Shown: positions 1-7,937 of the stretch, piece after piece | Position numbering within the stretch: the first letter of the stretch is position 1 | Layout of the letters: each line of letters begins with the position of its first letter | Made by a program: the position numbers and the translations under genes | Notes under the pieces: model-generated | Databases searched by the model: none | Told to the model about the DNA's origin: nothing | The model's input: only the letters and a program-made list of their open reading frames with translations | Assembly: GCF_026130045.1 (NCBI RefSeq) | Contig: NZ_JAIBNX010000001.1 | Location: 245,424 to 279,885 of the forward strand | DNA: 34,462 nucleotides | Source: Micromonospora sp. CPCC 205371 | GTDB taxonomy: Bacteria; Actinomycetota; Actinomycetes; Mycobacteriales; Micromonosporaceae | Reading direction: 5' to 3'

Positions 1-297
1 GCGCCCCATGCGGCGGGCCCCCCCCCCACCCCCGCCCCCCCCCCCCATGGCGGGGCGCGCCTCTTTCGTGTCTATGGCGTCGCACACCGGGATTCCTCCG
101 TCGTTGAGCGCCCGGTACGGTTGGCGGGGTCGCCGCCCTCGCGCAGCGCACCCGCCGGTGTCGATCGAGGAGATCACCCGGCGGGCCGCTGGTCAGGGCT
201 GCACCGCCTGCACGGCCGGTCTCGCCGCACCGGCAGCCAGGCCAGCCGCGTCCCCACAAGGGGGCGGTACGGCCGAGATGCGATGAGGAGGCGCACC
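1..297. other. Non-coding leader with C-rich tract
   Basis: No convincing gene is visible before the start at 298. Positions 18-46 form an almost pure C tract (10 C, A, 5 C, G, 12 C), so the opposite strand is a G-rich run that could form a quadruplex. Open frames here are very rich in Pro, Arg and Ala and look like high-GC shadows. The last 15 bases hold the ribosome binding site of the next gene. The preceding gene lies outside the window. Confidence 0.5.
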
Positions 298-3090
298 ATG
301 ACGTCCGAGGGGCCGCAGCACCACGCCCCGGAGCCGGCCGACGCTGCGCCGGGCACCGGCGGAACCGCCCCGTACGGCGTGGCGCACGACAGCGAGTGGG
401 GCGCCCCGCCGCCCCCTGGCCAGCCGCCGACCCCGTGGGGCGCCGCTCCCACGAGCAACGGCAGCGAGCCGGCTTCCCCCGCACCCGCGTTCCCCGCGGA
501 CTGGTCGTCTCAGCCCGCCGCATACCCGCCGCCTCCGGCCTACCCGCCGGCGAGCGGCTCGGCACAGCCCGTGTCCCCGGCGCACCCGCAAGCGACCGGC
601 TCGCCGGCGCAGCCCGTGTCTCCGGCATACCCGCAGGCCAGCGGTTCGGCATCTTCGTACTCGCAGGGTGGTGGCGAGCCGTCCGGGTTCGCCGCCGAGC
701 CGCCCTTCCCCGCGCGGCCGCAGTCTCCCGCCCAGCCCTCCGCGTACGGCGCGGAGTCATCCGGCTACTCCGACGACTCCCCGTTCGCGCCGCGCCCGCA
801 GAGCCCGGCAGAGCCGCCCTTTACGGCTCGGCCGCAGAGCCCAGCGGCGCCGTCCGGCTACGGCGCGGAGCCGTCCGCTGAGGCGTTCTCCGGCCAGCGA
901 TCGGTCTATGGCGCCGATTCCTCGGCCTCCGCGGCAGAGTCCCCCTTCGCCGCACGGCCGCAGAGCCCTGCCCAGCCGCCCGCTTACGGCACCGAATCGG
1001 CCTTCTCCAACGAGCCGCCGTTCGCCGCACGGCCGCAGAGCCCCGCGGCGCAATCCGGCTACGGCGTGGAGCCGTCCGCTGAGGCGCCTTTCGCGGCACG
1101 GCCGCAGAGCCCGGCAGCGCCGTCCGGCTACGGCGCGGAGTCTGCATTCCAGGGCGAATCGCGTTTCCAGAGCGAATCGCAGTTCGCCGGCCGGCCTCAG
1201 TCGCCCGCCGAGCCGCCGGCCTACAGCGCCCGGGCCAGCTTCAGTGTCCCGATGCCGGCCGACTCCCCGGCACAGCCCGTCTCGCCCGCCCGGCCTCAGG
1301 GCGAAAACGAGCCCGGCGTCTACGGGGCGTCCCTCGGCCGCCAGCAAGCGCACGACGAGCCCGTGTCCTTCGGCGGGCACTCGCAGGCTGGCGCCTTCGG
1401 AGGCGACGCGTACGGAGCCGCCCGGCCTCAGTCGCCCGCCGGGCCGGCGGCGTTCGACACGCCCGCCGCCCCGCCGGCCAAGCCCCCCCCCTATGGCGCC
1501 CCGGCCTCGGGGTCTCCACCGGCTCCAGCCGGCGAACCGGTAGGCCTGCCTCCTGAGGCTTGGGCGCCGGCCGGGGCGTGGCCACCCCCGCCGCAGCAGC
1601 AGAACTTCCCGGCGGCCTACCCGCCGCCGCCGAACGAGGCGGCCTACCCGCCGCCCCGGAACGAGGCGGCCTACTCGCCGCGCGAGCCCGAGCCGCAGCA
1701 GCCACAGCACTACGAGCGGGAGCAGCACGAGCGCGAGCAGTACGAGCAGGCCCCGCCGTCTGACCCGACCGGTCCGGGTGGTCCGTTCGCCGGCCAGCAG
1801 GTTCGGGTACCGGGTGCCAGTCTCGGCAACCCGCCGCCCGACTTCGACGAGCCCAGTAGCGGCAACCTCTTCACCCCACGCGCCGCAGCCGACCCGTACG
1901 GCTCGCCACCGGCCGCGCCGGCCAGCCCGCCTTTCGCCAACGGCTTCGACTACGCCGGCCACGGTGGGCCGTCCACACAGGACAGCCAGGTCGCACCACC
2001 GGAGGTCGCCCCGCCGGTGCCGCAGCCGCGCGCGCCGAAGGAAGGCTCCGCGAGCGGCCGGGTGTCGGTGCCGCAGGCGTCCACACCGACGCCCCCGGCC
2101 TCGGAGCGGCCGGTGTCGGCCAGCGCGTCCGTGCCGACAGCCAGCAGGGTGGCACCGCCGTCAGACCAGGCGCCGCCGCCGATGAGCTCCCCGCAGCCCC
2201 GGGTGTACGGGCGCCCGGCCGCTGCCGAGCCGCCCGAAGACGCGTATCCGCCGGCCGCTCCGCCTGTCGCCGCGTCCGCGAGCGCACGGGTCTCCCCACC
2301 CCAGGCGCCACAGTCGCCGTCCGACCCGTACGCCGAGCCGACCGGCGTCTTCCAGGGCCCACCGCCCAATGAGGACCGCAGCGCCGGCCAGCCGTACCCC
2401 CAGTCCGGCTTCGCGCCCGCTCCTGTCTCGCCGTCCGGCCAGGGCCCTGGTCCGCAGGCCGGGTTCGGCGCCGCCCCGCCAGCCACGTACGGCCAGCCGC
2501 ATGGAGTTCCCCAGGAGTACGGCACGCCGTACGGGCAGCAGGGCTTCGGTCAGGACGGCCCGCCGCAGGCGTTCGGACAGGGCGGGCCCCAGGGCTTCGG
2601 CCCGGCCAGCGGCCCGCAAGCCGGGCCGAACGCGACGAGCCAGATGAACCTGCCGCACGGCACCGCCCAGATGGGACCCGTGCCAGGCTTTCCGCCCGCT
2701 GAGGGCGAGGCCGATCAGGGCCGGTTCGACGCTTTCAAGGCGGAGGAGCCGCCCGCCGAGCCGGCGCCCGCGCCGGCCCGGGAGCGCAACGGCCGGGTAC
2801 TGGCCATGGTGCTTGTCGCGGCCGTGCTGATCCTCGCGGTGCCGCTCGGCATCGTGTGGCTGCTCAGTGGCGGGTCCGACTCGGCGTTCAACCCTGAGGT
2901 CGGCTCGTGCGTGAAGCAGTCCGGCAACGGGGCGGTGGCCGCTCAGTGCACCGATTCCAGCGCGTTCACCGTGGTGTCCAAGGTGGACGACAAGGCGAAG
3001 TGCGAAGACCAGAGCCAGCCGCACATCGTGATCGCCGGCGACGGCGGGAAGGATCAGGTGCTCTGCCTGAAGCCGGCCACCGGCAGCTAA
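298..3090 (+). CDS. Proline-rich repeat membrane protein, LppU/SCO3897-like C-terminus
   Basis: A 930-aa protein of unknown function. Start 298 is chosen because AGGAGG (286-291) lies 6 nt upstream; longer in-frame starts lack this. Residues 1 to about 830 are low-complexity Pro/Ala/Ser/Gln/Gly sequence with at least eight copies of RPQSPA followed by a short block often ending in YG (roughly 0.7-1.5 kb), three QPVSPA blocks and YPPPPNEAA-type repeats. One membrane helix follows at about 833-858 (AMVLVAAVLILAVPLGIVWL). The last 70 residues form a small outer domain with four Cys in the pattern GSCV...C...C...LCLK, which resembles the C-terminus of actinobacterial LppU/SCO3897 proteins. Expected topology is a long cytoplasmic disordered N-terminus with the Cys domain outside. 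There is no lipobox. Function is not inferred. Confidence 0.85.
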   Translation: MTSEGPQHHAPEPADAAPGTGGTAPYGVAHDSEWGAPPPPGQPPTPWGAAPTSNGSEPASPAPAFPADWSSQPAAYPPPPAYPPASGSAQPVSPAHPQATGSPAQPVSPAYPQASGSASSYSQGGGEPSGFAAEPPFPARPQSPAQPSAYGAESSGYSDDSPFAPRPQSPAEPPFTARPQSPAAPSGYGAEPSAEAFSGQRSVYGADSSASAAESPFAARPQSPAQPPAYGTESAFSNEPPFAARPQSPAAQSGYGVEPSAEAPFAARPQSPAAPSGYGAESAFQGESRFQSESQFAGRPQSPAEPPAYSARASFSVPMPADSPAQPVSPARPQGENEPGVYGASLGRQQAHDEPVSFGGHSQAGAFGGDAYGAARPQSPAGPAAFDTPAAPPAKPPPYGAPASGSPPAPAGEPVGLPPEAWAPAGAWPPPPQQQNFPAAYPPPPNEAAYPPPRNEAAYSPREPEPQQPQHYEREQHEREQYEQAPPSDPTGPGGPFAGQQVRVPGASLGNPPPDFDEPSSGNLFTPRAAADPYGSPPAAPASPPFANGFDYAGHGGPSTQDSQVAPPEVAPPVPQPRAPKEGSASGRVSVPQASTPTPPASERPVSASASVPTASRVAPPSDQAPPPMSSPQPRVYGRPAAAEPPEDAYPPAAPPVAASASARVSPPQAPQSPSDPYAEPTGVFQGPPPNEDRSAGQPYPQSGFAPAPVSPSGQGPGPQAGFGAAPPATYGQPHGVPQEYGTPYGQQGFGQDGPPQAFGQGGPQGFGPASGPQAGPNATSQMNLPHGTAQMGPVPGFPPAEGEADQGRFDAFKAEEPPAEPAPAPARERNGRVLAMVLVAAVLILAVPLGIVWLLSGGSDSAFNPEVGSCVKQSGNGAVAAQCTDSSAFTVVSKVDDKAKCEDQSQPHIVIAGDGGKDQVLCLKPATGS

Positions 3091-3150
3091 AAGGTTTCCT
3101 TAGTTGTGTTGCCAAACTATTGACAACATGAATCGGCACATGTGAATCTC
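3087..3150 (+). promoter_or_regulatory. Possible promoter region of the LPMO gene
   Basis: A TTGACA -35 hexamer lies at 3120-3125, with a weak extended -10 (TGTGAAT) about 16 bp downstream. An A/T-rich element CTAAAAGGTTTCCTTAG (3087-3103), unusual in this GC-rich DNA, overlaps the previous stop codon. Similar AGGAAA/TTTCCT elements precede polysaccharide-degradation genes in related bacteria as far as I recall, so it may bind a carbon-source regulator; that is inference. Confidence 0.35.
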
Positions 3151-3248
3151 TGACACAGACCGGTGCGGGAGCCACGTAGCCGGGCGCGGGTGCCAGGGCA
3201 AGCCCCGCGCACCTCGCTCCTCGTTGCTGCCATCGCGCTGGAGGTCAC

Positions 3249-4382
3249 ATGTCCGCCCTCGCACACGCACGCAGACCGCTCGTCTACCGCACGCTCGCCA
3301 TCGCGGCCGCGGTCATCGTGCTCCTGACCACGTTCATGGCGAACGTGGCGTCCGCACACGGTTCGACGATCAATCCGATGTCACGCAACTACGGTTGCTG
3401 GAAACGGTGGGGGAACGACTTCCAGAACCCCATCATGGCCACGGAAGACCCGATGTGCTGGCAGGCCTGGCAGGCCGACTCGACAGCCATGTGGAACTGG
3501 AACTCCCTGTACCGGGAGGGTGTCGCCGGTAACCACCAGGGCGCCATCCCCGACGGCCAGCTGTGCAGCGGCGGCCAGACCGGTGGCACCCGGTACGCCG
3601 CGCTGGACAACCCCGGCAACTGGCGCGCCACCGATGTGGGCAACACGTTCACCTGGACCATGCACGACCAGGCCAGGCACGGCGCCGACTACATCCGGAT
3701 CTACGTCAGCCGGCAGGGGTACAACCCGTTGACGCAACGGCTCCGCTGGGCCGACCTCGAACTGGTACGCGACACGGGGCGCATCCTCCCGGGCGTCGGC
3801 CAGACCGAGACCGACCCGGTGCTGAACGGCGTGTCCATCTCGACCCAGGTCAGCGCGCCCGGCCGCACCGGCCGCCACATCGTGTACGCGATCTGGCAGG
3901 CCAGCCACTCCGACCAGTCGTACTACTTCTGCAGCGACGTGCGCTTCCCCGGCGGCCCCACGGAACCGACCACGCCGCCCACCACGCCGCCGACCACGCC
4001 ACCGACCACGCCTCCCACCACCCCGCCCTCCAGCCCGCCGGCATCGCCGACCAACGGGCCCACGACGGGCGTGCCCGGCACCCGCAGCTGCTCGGCCACG
4101 TACGCGATCACCGGCCAGTGGAGCGGCGGCTTCCAGGGTGAGATCCGCGTCACCGCCGGCTCGTCCGCCATCACCGGCTGGACGGTGAACTGGACGTACG
4201 CCAACGGACAGCAGATCGCCCAATCCTGGAACGCCACGATCACCAGCAGTGGATCGGCGGTGACCGCACGAAACGTCGGCTACAACGGCGCCCTTGGCGC
4301 AGGCGGTAGCACGACGTTCGGGTTCCTGGGCTCATGGAATGGCAGCAACGCGGCACCGGCCCTGTCCTGCACCGCCACCTGA
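3249..4382 (+). CDS. Secreted AA10 lytic polysaccharide monooxygenase with CBM2
   Basis: A 377-aa copper enzyme expected to cleave crystalline chitin or cellulose oxidatively outside the cell. A signal peptide (1-36, ending VASA) exposes His37 as the mature N-terminus, which is essential for the histidine brace. The second brace His is H144 in ARHGADY. The AA10 domain (37 to about 230) closely follows the Thermobifida TfLPMO10A pattern: NYGCW, EDPMCWQAWQ, MWNWN, PDGQLCSGG, FCSDV. The position that is usually an axial Phe in AA10 reads as Tyr (SYYFCSDV). A Thr-Pro linker (PTTPPTTPP repeats) joins it to a C-terminal CBM2 (about 275-377) with conserved Trp and terminal Cys. GGAGGT precedes ATG by only 3-4 nt. 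Substrate preference cannot be read with certainty. Confidence 0.95.
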   Translation: MSALAHARRPLVYRTLAIAAAVIVLLTTFMANVASAHGSTINPMSRNYGCWKRWGNDFQNPIMATEDPMCWQAWQADSTAMWNWNSLYREGVAGNHQGAIPDGQLCSGGQTGGTRYAALDNPGNWRATDVGNTFTWTMHDQARHGADYIRIYVSRQGYNPLTQRLRWADLELVRDTGRILPGVGQTETDPVLNGVSISTQVSAPGRTGRHIVYAIWQASHSDQSYYFCSDVRFPGGPTEPTTPPTTPPTTPPTTPPTTPPSSPPASPTNGPTTGVPGTRSCSATYAITGQWSGGFQGEIRVTAGSSAITGWTVNWTYANGQQIAQSWNATITSSGSAVTARNVGYNGALGAGGSTTFGFLGSWNGSNAAPALSCTAT

Positions 4383-4401
4383 CCTGATCCACCTCCCCTG
4401 T

Positions 4402-4439
4402 GATCGAGGGCAAAGGCGCACCCGCCTTTGCCCTCGATC
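4402..4439 (+). terminator. 17-bp perfect hairpin terminator after the LPMO gene
   Basis: Positions 4402-4418 are exactly complementary to 4423-4439, with a CACC loop at 4419-4422. It begins 20 nt after the LPMO stop and ends 60 nt before the next start. There is no U-run, as is common in high-GC actinobacteria. Its presence also rules out the GTG at 4400 as the start of the following gene. Confidence 0.85.
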
Positions 4440-4498
4440 CACGCAAGCAGCGAGCCGCCCGAGCGGAGCGAGGGCCAGAAACAGGGAACAATGGACCG

Positions 4499-6346
4499 AT
4501 GGCATCACCACGATCCCGGGTCCGGGCGCCGGAGCTCCGAGGCCGAGGCTGGCTGAACACCGGTGGCAAGGAGCTGACCCTCGCCGACCTGCGCGGGCGG
4601 ATCACGATCCTCGACTTTTGGACGTTCTGCTGCGTCAACTGCCTGCACGTGCTCGACGAGCTGCGACCGCTGGAAGACAAGTACGGCGACGTGCTGGTCG
4701 TGATCGGGGTGCACTCGCCGAAGTTCGAACACGAGCGGGACGCCGACGCGCTGGCCGCGGCCGTCGAGCGGTACGGGGTGGCGCACCCGGTGCTGGACGA
4801 CCCCGACCTGGTGACCTGGCAGCAGTACGCCGCCAAGGCGTGGCCGACACTGGCGGTGATCGACCCGGAGGGGTACGTGGTCGCCTCGATGGCTGGCGAG
4901 GGTCACGCCGAAGGGCTGGGCCGGCTGATCGATGAGCTGATCGCCACCCATGAGGCCAAGGGCACGCTGCGCCGAGGCAACGGCCCGTACGTGCCGCCTG
5001 CCAACGCGGAGACCGCGCTGCGCTTCCCGGGCAAGGCCGTGCCGCTGCCGAGCGGCAACCTGCTGGTGTCCGACTCGGCGCGGCACTCGCTGGTCGAGTT
5101 GGCGCCGGACGCCGAGACCGTGGTGCGCCGGGTCGGTTCCGGGGAGCGGGGCCGGGCGGACGGTCCCGCCGGTGCCGCGAGCTTCTCCGAGCCGCAGGGC
5201 CTGTGCCTGCTGCCCCGGCACGAGGCGGACATCGCCGGGTACGACGTAGTGGTCGCCGACACGGTCAACCACCTGCTGCGCGGGGTACGGCTGGAGACCG
5301 GCGAGGTGACCACGATCGCCGGGAGCGGCCGCCCATGGCGGTCCACCGTCGACGATCACGCGCACGACGCGCTGGCCGCCGACCTGTCGTCCCCGTGGGA
5401 CGTGGCCTGGTACGACGGCCGCGTCGTCGTCGCGATGGCGGGCATCCACCAGCTCTGGTGGTTCGACCCGATCAAGCGGACGGTTGGCGTGTACGCCGGC
5501 ACCACCGTCGAGGCGCTGCGCGACGGGCCGCTGCCCGACGTGTGGCTGGCGCAGCCGTCCGGCCTGTCTGCCTCGGCCGACGGCAGGCGGCTGTGGCTGG
5601 CCGACAGCGAGACCTCGGCGCTGCGCTATGTGGAGGATGGCGCCCTGCACACGGCCGTGGGGCAGGGACTGTTCGACTTCGGGCACGTCGATGGGCCGGC
5701 CGCCGAGGCGCTGCTTCAGCACCCGCTCGGCGTCTGCGCCCTGCCCGACGGCTCGGTACTGGTCGCCGACACGTACAACGGCGCCGTCCGGCGGTACGAC
5801 CCGGAGGCCGCACGGGTGTCCACTGTGGCCAGTGGGCTGGCGGAGCCCAGCGATGTGGTGCTGGACGCCGGCGGCGGCGTCATCGTGGTGGAGTCGGCAG
5901 CGCACCGGCTGGTCCGGCTGGCGCCGGGCACGGTGTCGGCGTCCGGAGCGGTGACGGTGGCCGGCGAGCGGCACCGCACCGAGCGGCCGCCGACCGACCT
6001 GGCGCCCGGTGAGGTGACCCTCGACGTGGTGTTCACGCCGCCGCCTGGGCAGAAGCTGGACGAGTCGTTTGGCCCGCCGACGCGGCTGGTGGTGTCGGCA
6101 TCGCCGCCCGAGTTGCTGCTGGACGGCGCGGGCACCACCACCGACCTTGGCCGCACGCTGGTGCTCAACGAGGCGGTCGCGGCCGGCGTGCTCCAGGTGG
6201 TCGCCCAAGCGGCCACGTGCGACGCCGATGCCGAGCACGCCGCCTGCCACCTGACGCGCCAAGACTGGGGTGTGCCCGTGCGCATCATCGAGGGCGCCGC
6301 AACCCGCCTCCCTTTGATCCTGAGGGGCCTCGACGACACCCCGTGA
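4499..6346 (+). CDS. Thioredoxin-domain / NHL-repeat protein (NHLRC2-like)
   Basis: A 615-aa protein. Residues about 20-150 are a thioredoxin-like domain with FWTFCCVNCLHVLDEL; the active site is C45-V-N-C48, preceded by an extra Cys44. Residues about 160-470 hold NHL-type beta-propeller repeats (LLVSDSARHSLVEL, VVVADTVNHLLRGV, VLVADTYNGAVRRY), and a further beta-rich C-terminal domain follows. The order matches NHLRC2-type proteins. No signal peptide is seen, so a cytoplasmic redox role is likely, but the substrate is unknown. ATG 4499 is preferred over upstream GTG 4400 because the latter lies in the terminator hairpin; a weak GGGA precedes ATG. Confidence 0.88.
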   Translation: MASPRSRVRAPELRGRGWLNTGGKELTLADLRGRITILDFWTFCCVNCLHVLDELRPLEDKYGDVLVVIGVHSPKFEHERDADALAAAVERYGVAHPVLDDPDLVTWQQYAAKAWPTLAVIDPEGYVVASMAGEGHAEGLGRLIDELIATHEAKGTLRRGNGPYVPPANAETALRFPGKAVPLPSGNLLVSDSARHSLVELAPDAETVVRRVGSGERGRADGPAGAASFSEPQGLCLLPRHEADIAGYDVVVADTVNHLLRGVRLETGEVTTIAGSGRPWRSTVDDHAHDALAADLSSPWDVAWYDGRVVVAMAGIHQLWWFDPIKRTVGVYAGTTVEALRDGPLPDVWLAQPSGLSASADGRRLWLADSETSALRYVEDGALHTAVGQGLFDFGHVDGPAAEALLQHPLGVCALPDGSVLVADTYNGAVRRYDPEAARVSTVASGLAEPSDVVLDAGGGVIVVESAAHRLVRLAPGTVSASGAVTVAGERHRTERPPTDLAPGEVTLDVVFTPPPGQKLDESFGPPTRLVVSASPPELLLDGAGTTTDLGRTLVLNEAVAAGVLQVVAQAATCDADAEHAACHLTRQDWGVPVRIIEGAATRLPLILRGLDDTP

Positions 6347-6366
6347 TCAAGGCGGCCTTGATCACG
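6342..6366. terminator. Palindromic bidirectional terminator holding both stop codons
   Basis: CGTGATCAAGGC (6342-6353) and its exact complement (6355-6366) surround a single G, giving a stem of about 11 bp with a tight loop. The TGA of the plus-strand thioredoxin/NHL gene (6344-6346) and the TGA of minus-strand pxpA (6362-6364) both lie in the arms, so one palindrome ends both converging genes. Confidence 0.75.
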
Positions 6367-7111
6367 TGAAGGGGGTGACGCGGACGCCGGCCGACGACAA
6401 GGCTGCGCGGACGTGGCGGGCGAGGTCGAGCGCGCCCGGCGTGTCGCCGTGGAGGCAGATGGACTCGACCGGCAGGTGCAGGACGGTGCCGTCCACCGCC
6501 ACCACCTCGGACGCGGTCGCCATCCGCACCACGCGCTCAGCCACCTCGTCCGGCGACGTGACCAGCGCACCCGGCGCCGGCCGTGGCACCAGCGTGCCAG
6601 CCGGCTGATAGCCGCGGTCGGCGAAGCCTTCCCCGACCGCGCGCAGCCCGGCGCCGGCAGCGAGTTGGGCCAGCACCGAACCGGGTGGGCACAGCACAGG
6701 CAGCGACCGGTCGTAGTCGACGACGGCGGCGACCACGGCGGCCGCCTGCGCCTCCTCCACCCCCGCGACGTGGGAGGGGGCCCCATGCGGCTTCACGTAT
6801 CGCACGCGGGTGCCGGCGACGCGGCAGAACCCGTCCAGCGCCGCGATCTGGTAGAGCACGTCGTCGCGCAAGTCGCCGAATGCGTACTCGATGCGCCGGC
6901 GCCCGAAGCCCGCGAGGTCGCGGTAGCCGACCTGCGCGCCCACCGCCACGCCGCGGGCGGCCGCCGCCGCGCACACCCGGCGCATGGCTGGCGGGTCGCC
7001 GGCGTGGGAGGCGCCCGCCACGGTCGCCGGGGTCACCCCCGATAGCAGGGCCTCGTCGTCGCCGAGGCGCCAGACGCCGAAGCCCTCGCCGAGGTCAGCG
7101 TTCAGGTCCAT
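6362..7111 (-). CDS. pxpA: 5-oxoprolinase subunit A (LamB/YcsF family)
   Basis: A 249-aa protein that, with PxpB and PxpC, should hydrolyse 5-oxoproline (pyroglutamate) to glutamate using ATP in the cytoplasm. It begins MDLNADLGEGFG, the family hallmark, and keeps HAGDP, GFGRR, YVKPHGA, FADRGYQPAGTLVPR and ICLHGDTPGAL. Some usually conserved parts differ: the SANIACGFHAG segment reads TPATVAGASHAG, GAHPS/GY reads GAQVGY, and HGxLYN reads HGAPSHV. The Gln in GAQ is familiar from actinobacterial members, but loss of the Cys-Gly-Phe and Leu-Tyr-Asn stretches is less usual. The start overlaps the end of pxpC by 17 nt, so translation is probably coupled. It is the last gene of the pxpBCA operon. 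Confidence 0.92.
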   Translation of the reverse strand: MDLNADLGEGFGVWRLGDDEALLSGVTPATVAGASHAGDPPAMRRVCAAAAARGVAVGAQVGYRDLAGFGRRRIEYAFGDLRDDVLYQIAALDGFCRVAGTRVRYVKPHGAPSHVAGVEEAQAAAVVAAVVDYDRSLPVLCPPGSVLAQLAAGAGLRAVGEGFADRGYQPAGTLVPRPAPGALVTSPDEVAERVVRMATASEVVAVDGTVLHLPVESICLHGDTPGALDLARHVRAALSSAGVRVTPFT

Positions 7112-7937
7112 GGAACCTCACCGTAGTACCGGGAGCGGCCTGCGCGAGGGGCGAAACATCGTCCACCACGGCGATGACGGGGTAGCCACCGGTCGTCGGG
7201 TGGTCGGCCAGAAAGATCAACGGCTGGCCGCTGGCCGGTACCTGCACGGCGCCGAGCACCACGCCCTCGCTGGGCAGCTCACCCTCTCGGGCGCGAGGCA
7301 GGGCCGCGCCGGAGAGTCGCGCTCCGACCCGGTTGCTCACCGGGCTGACCGTGTACTGCGTACCGAGCAGCGCCTCGACCGCATCCGATGTGAACCAGTC
7401 CCGCCGCGGCCCGAGCCGCACCCGCAGCGTCAGTACGGCGGGAGGCGGCTGCCACGGCACGAAGTCCACGGTGGAGGGTGTGGACGCTGGGCCGATCGGC
7501 AGCACGTCGCCGTCTCGCAGCGGCGCGGGCCCGAGCCCGGAGAGCATGTCGGTCGACCGGCTGCCGAGCACGGGCGGTAGCACGATCCCGCCCGCCACCG
7601 CCAGGTACGACCGGACGCCGTACTCGGCCCGCCCCACCTCGACCACCGCTCCGGCGGGCGCCGCCACCGGTACCCCATAGCAAGCTGGACGCCCCCCGAC
7701 GGTGACCCGGGCGAGCGCGCCCGTGAGCGCCACCGTGCCCGCCGCCTGTAGCCGCACGGCGCAGCCGGCGGCGGTGATCTCCAGCCCGGCCGCGTCCTCG
7801 GCGTTGCCGACCAGCCGGTTGGCCAGGCGGAGCGCGGGCTGGTCGAGGGCGCCGGACCGCGGCACGCCGAGGTGCGCCCAGCCGGGGCGCCCGAGGTCCT
7901 GCACGGTCGTCAGCGGCCCAGCCCGCAGGATGTCCAT
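7095..7937 (-). CDS. pxpC: 5-oxoprolinase subunit C (biotin-dependent carboxyltransferase-like)
   Basis: A 280-aa AHS2/KipA-family protein, the partner of PxpB in the ATP-dependent 5-oxoprolinase complex. Family motifs are clear: TTVQDLGRPGWAHLGVPRSGALD near the N-terminus, ANRLVGN, LEITAAG, RSYLAVAGGI, LGSRSTD, and a C-terminal GGYPVIAVV. The ATG (7937-7935) overlaps the pxpB stop by one base (TGATG), the usual arrangement for coupled translation; a GTG one codon upstream is also possible. The longer open frame extending to 8351 covers pxpB in another frame and is not used. Confidence 0.92.
   Translation of the reverse strand: MDILRAGPLTTVQDLGRPGWAHLGVPRSGALDQPALRLANRLVGNAEDAAGLEITAAGCAVRLQAAGTVALTGALARVTVGGRPACYGVPVAAPAGAVVEVGRAEYGVRSYLAVAGGIVLPPVLGSRSTDMLSGLGPAPLRDGDVLPIGPASTPSTVDFVPWQPPPAVLTLRVRLGPRRDWFTSDAVEALLGTQYTVSPVSNRVGARLSGAALPRAREGELPSEGVVLGAVQVPASGQPLIFLADHPTTGGYPVIAVVDDVSPLAQAAPGTTVRFHGPER

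Noticed and set aside
700-1500. Repeat tract as a CRISPR or intergenic repeat array
   Set aside because: Period and sequence follow codons for RPQSPA blocks; it is coding repeat.
757-1962. Long antisense open frames across the repeat protein gene
   Set aside because: Arg/Gly-rich translations without start signals; they mirror the third-position GC bias of the real plus-strand gene.
4400-4498. Upstream GTG start for the thioredoxin/NHL gene
   Set aside because: The added 33 codons are the terminator hairpin of the LPMO gene read as protein.
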